NCBI GenBank assembly: GCA_937916085.1
Contig: CALGGO010000028.1
Span: 1-61,141, forward strand
Direction: 5' to 3'
Source of the DNA: an uncultured Prevotellaceae bacterium
GTDB taxonomy: Bacteria; Bacteroidota; Bacteroidia; Bacteroidales; Muribaculaceae
Length of the DNA stretch: 61,141 nucleotides
This document shows, piece by piece, positions 59,928 to 61,141 of the stretch. Under the pieces are notes generated by a model that worked only from the letters and a program-made list of their open reading frames with translations, ran no database searches and was not told where the DNA came from. Made by a program: the position numbers and the translations under genes. How positions within the stretch are numbered: position 1 is the stretch's first letter; each line of letters begins with the position of its first letter.

Positions 59928-59963
59928 GTTGTAATTCAAGTGCTTTTTGCCTAAAATTACAAT
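59928..59963 (+). CRISPR. Lone 36-bp type II-C-like CRISPR repeat (degenerate or orphan)
   Basis: Starts GTTGTAATTCAAGTGC and ends AAAATTACAAT; the two ends are complementary over 8 bp (TTGTAATT/AATTACAA). Length 36 and the GTTGTA…TACAAT ends equal those of type II-C repeats such as Neisseria's. No second copy follows at spacer distance; the only related sequence is the partial copy at 59826-59846. So there is no array, only a single repeat. Confidence 0.4.
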
Positions 59964-60291
59964 CTTTCGTCAAATTATTGTTATTAAAAACCATGATATA
60001 CCTTATTTTTGTTGATAAAAAAAATAAAAAAAATCTTGCAGTTTACTACATTTTCACTAAATTTGCATTTAGTATTTAATATAAGGCTGCGAAACAGCAT
60101 CAATAATGTTACATTTTGAGCTATTTACGTTGCTTTTATAAATTATAATTCAAAACACGTGGAGAGGTGAGAGTTGAGAGCGCTTCGCGCGATTAGCGAT
60201 TAGAGAGTGCGTTGCCATTAATCACTTCACTATCTTCGATAAACGAACAACGAACAACGATCTCCGATCCACGATAAACGATAAAACGATT

Positions 60292-60654
60292 ATGAAAAAA
60301 TACTTATTACTTTTAGCGGCAGCTCTGCTGGCATTACCTGCCTTCAACTCCTGCGACAAGAAACCCACAGGCAACCCTACAGATGACGCCGAGGCATTTC
60401 AGAGTCTTTTAGAAAAAGAACAAGACATCACTCTTAAGGCACAGCAGAAATTTGCTGACATTGCCGAATATTATGCTGAGAACGAGGACTATGACACTTA
60501 TGAAGACCTTCAAAAAGAGTTTATTGAAATGACGAAGGATCTTCAAGACAAATATGAGGATCAAATGAAAGACCTCACTAAGCAATTCGAAAAAGCCGAG
60601 AAAAAAATCTACAAGAAGAAAAACAAAGACAATGATGACGAGGATGAAGAATAG
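60292..60654 (+). CDS. Small helical lipoprotein, paralogue 1
   Basis: 120 residues. Lipobox AFNSC (Cys21) then DKKPTGNPTDDAEAF. The mature part is one long charged helix/coiled coil (about 35-105) with repeated aromatic-acidic motif AEYYAENEDYDTYEDLQKEF, ending in an acidic tail. Shares layout and motif (QYYADDGDYKGYEKFQKK) with the next gene. Function unknown; an Lpp-like spacer or adhesion role is speculative. Confidence 0.8.
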   Translation: MKKYLLLLAAALLALPAFNSCDKKPTGNPTDDAEAFQSLLEKEQDITLKAQQKFADIAEYYAENEDYDTYEDLQKEFIEMTKDLQDKYEDQMKDLTKQFEKAEKKIYKKKNKDNDDEDEE

Positions 60655-60758
60655 TTATCAGTTGTCAGTTCTTAGTTTCACTAATCTCTAATCGGTGCGA
60701 AGCACCAACTAATCACTAATCTCTAATCAGCGCAAAGCGCATTAAACGATAAACGATT
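60655..60758. repeat. Repeat words between the paralogous lipoprotein genes
   Basis: CTAATCTCTAATCGGTGCGA, CACTAATCTCTAATCAGCGC and AAACGATAAACGATT words; the last also directly precedes the first paralogue at 60270-60291. Confidence 0.6.
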
Positions 60759-61106
60759 ATGAAAAGATACTTTTTTATTGCAGCGGTAGCAGTTTGCGCA
60801 CTACCATTATTATTCTCCTGTGGCAAGCCAAGCGGTGACCCACAAAAAGACGCCGAGATGTTGAGAGGTCTCGCCGAAGATGCTATTGAGCTTGAAATCA
60901 AGCAGATGGAGAAACAAGTGGAGTTCGCACAATACTATGCCGATGATGGTGATTATAAGGGATATGAGAAATTCCAGAAGAAACTAGACAAACTTGAAAG
61001 CGCAATAAGAAAAGATTTCAAGAAAGAACATAAAAGCGAGCTTAAAGATGCCGAAAAACGCATTGAGAAAGCCGAAAAGAAATTGAAGGGGTCTTCTATA
61101 AATTAA
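60759..61106 (+). CDS. Small helical lipoprotein, paralogue 2
   Basis: 115 residues. Lipobox LLFSC (Cys21), GKPSGDPQKDAEML, then a Lys/Glu-rich helix with QYYADDGDYKGYEKFQKKLD and a basic C-terminus. Tandem relative of the 60292-60654 gene, 104 nt downstream; the two probably arose by duplication. The mature part is coiled-coil-prone. Function unknown. Confidence 0.8.
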   Translation: MKRYFFIAAVAVCALPLLFSCGKPSGDPQKDAEMLRGLAEDAIELEIKQMEKQVEFAQYYADDGDYKGYEKFQKKLDKLESAIRKDFKKEHKSELKDAEKRIEKAEKKLKGSSIN

Positions 61107-61141
61107 ACATTTGGCAGTCAGGAAAATAATTCGTAAATTTG

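Larger units (their letters stand above)
59605..60291. other. 687-nt gap: tracrRNA/CRISPR-like element and repeat words
   Basis: 59690-59740 has TTGTTTACTTGTTGTTTCTG words. 59752-59963 holds the hairpin, anti-repeat-like and repeat-like sequences described separately. 59970-60080 is very AT-rich. 60170-60291 has GAGAGTTGAGAGCG, GCGATTAGAGAG and CGATAAACGATAAAACG words directly before the lipoprotein gene. No protein-coding frame is convincing. Confidence 0.6.

Overview
The window looks like a chromosome segment from a Bacteroidales bacterium, most likely Muribaculaceae-like. Evidence: repeated Bacteroidetes promoters (TTTG, about 19-21 nt, TAnnTTTG), lipoproteins with acidic residues after the Cys, a hybrid two-component regulator with an AraC domain, DUF4491, HU-CCDC81/SPOR and C45-type proteins, and a Rho factor with a very long disordered N-terminal region. 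The family assignment is an inference. No 16S gene is present.

Positions 1-11412 are the right part of an integrated prophage-like element. Head genes read leftward (ClpP-type protease, major capsid protein, structural protein, a phosphoribosyltransferase, two unknowns). Then come an AbiE toxin-antitoxin pair on the opposite strand, an ArdA antirestriction protein, a DnaC-like loader, a replication initiator, an excisionase-like protein and a divergent Cro/CI-like pair. The element ends at the 3' half of a tRNA-Pro(TGG), followed by that tRNA's terminator. The left end, integrase, portal and terminase are not in the window.

Positions 11900-59600 are housekeeping and envelope genes: fusA2 (EF-G paralogue without the catalytic His), galM, an EamA transporter, alkD-like gene, prfA, pgk, ettA, an MBL hydrolase, a lone wza-like gene, a phosphoethanolamine transferase, a split chromate transporter, folC, rnpB, nadC, rlmH, a lipid kinase, rpmE2, a glycosidase plus TPR-hybrid kinase operon, mscS, TPR proteins, a HU/SPOR protein, a C45 hydrolase and rho. 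The last 1.5 kb holds two paralogous small lipoproteins.

Two things stand out. First, the intergenic DNA is a mosaic of several dispersed repeat families. One carries a complete promoter and sits directly upstream of three genes. Others have entered coding sequences in frame or supply start codons and signal-peptide sequence. Second, at 59752-59963 there is a lone 36-bp repeat with the ends and length of a type II-C CRISPR repeat, next to a tracrRNA-like anti-repeat followed by a 15-bp hairpin, with no cas gene in view.
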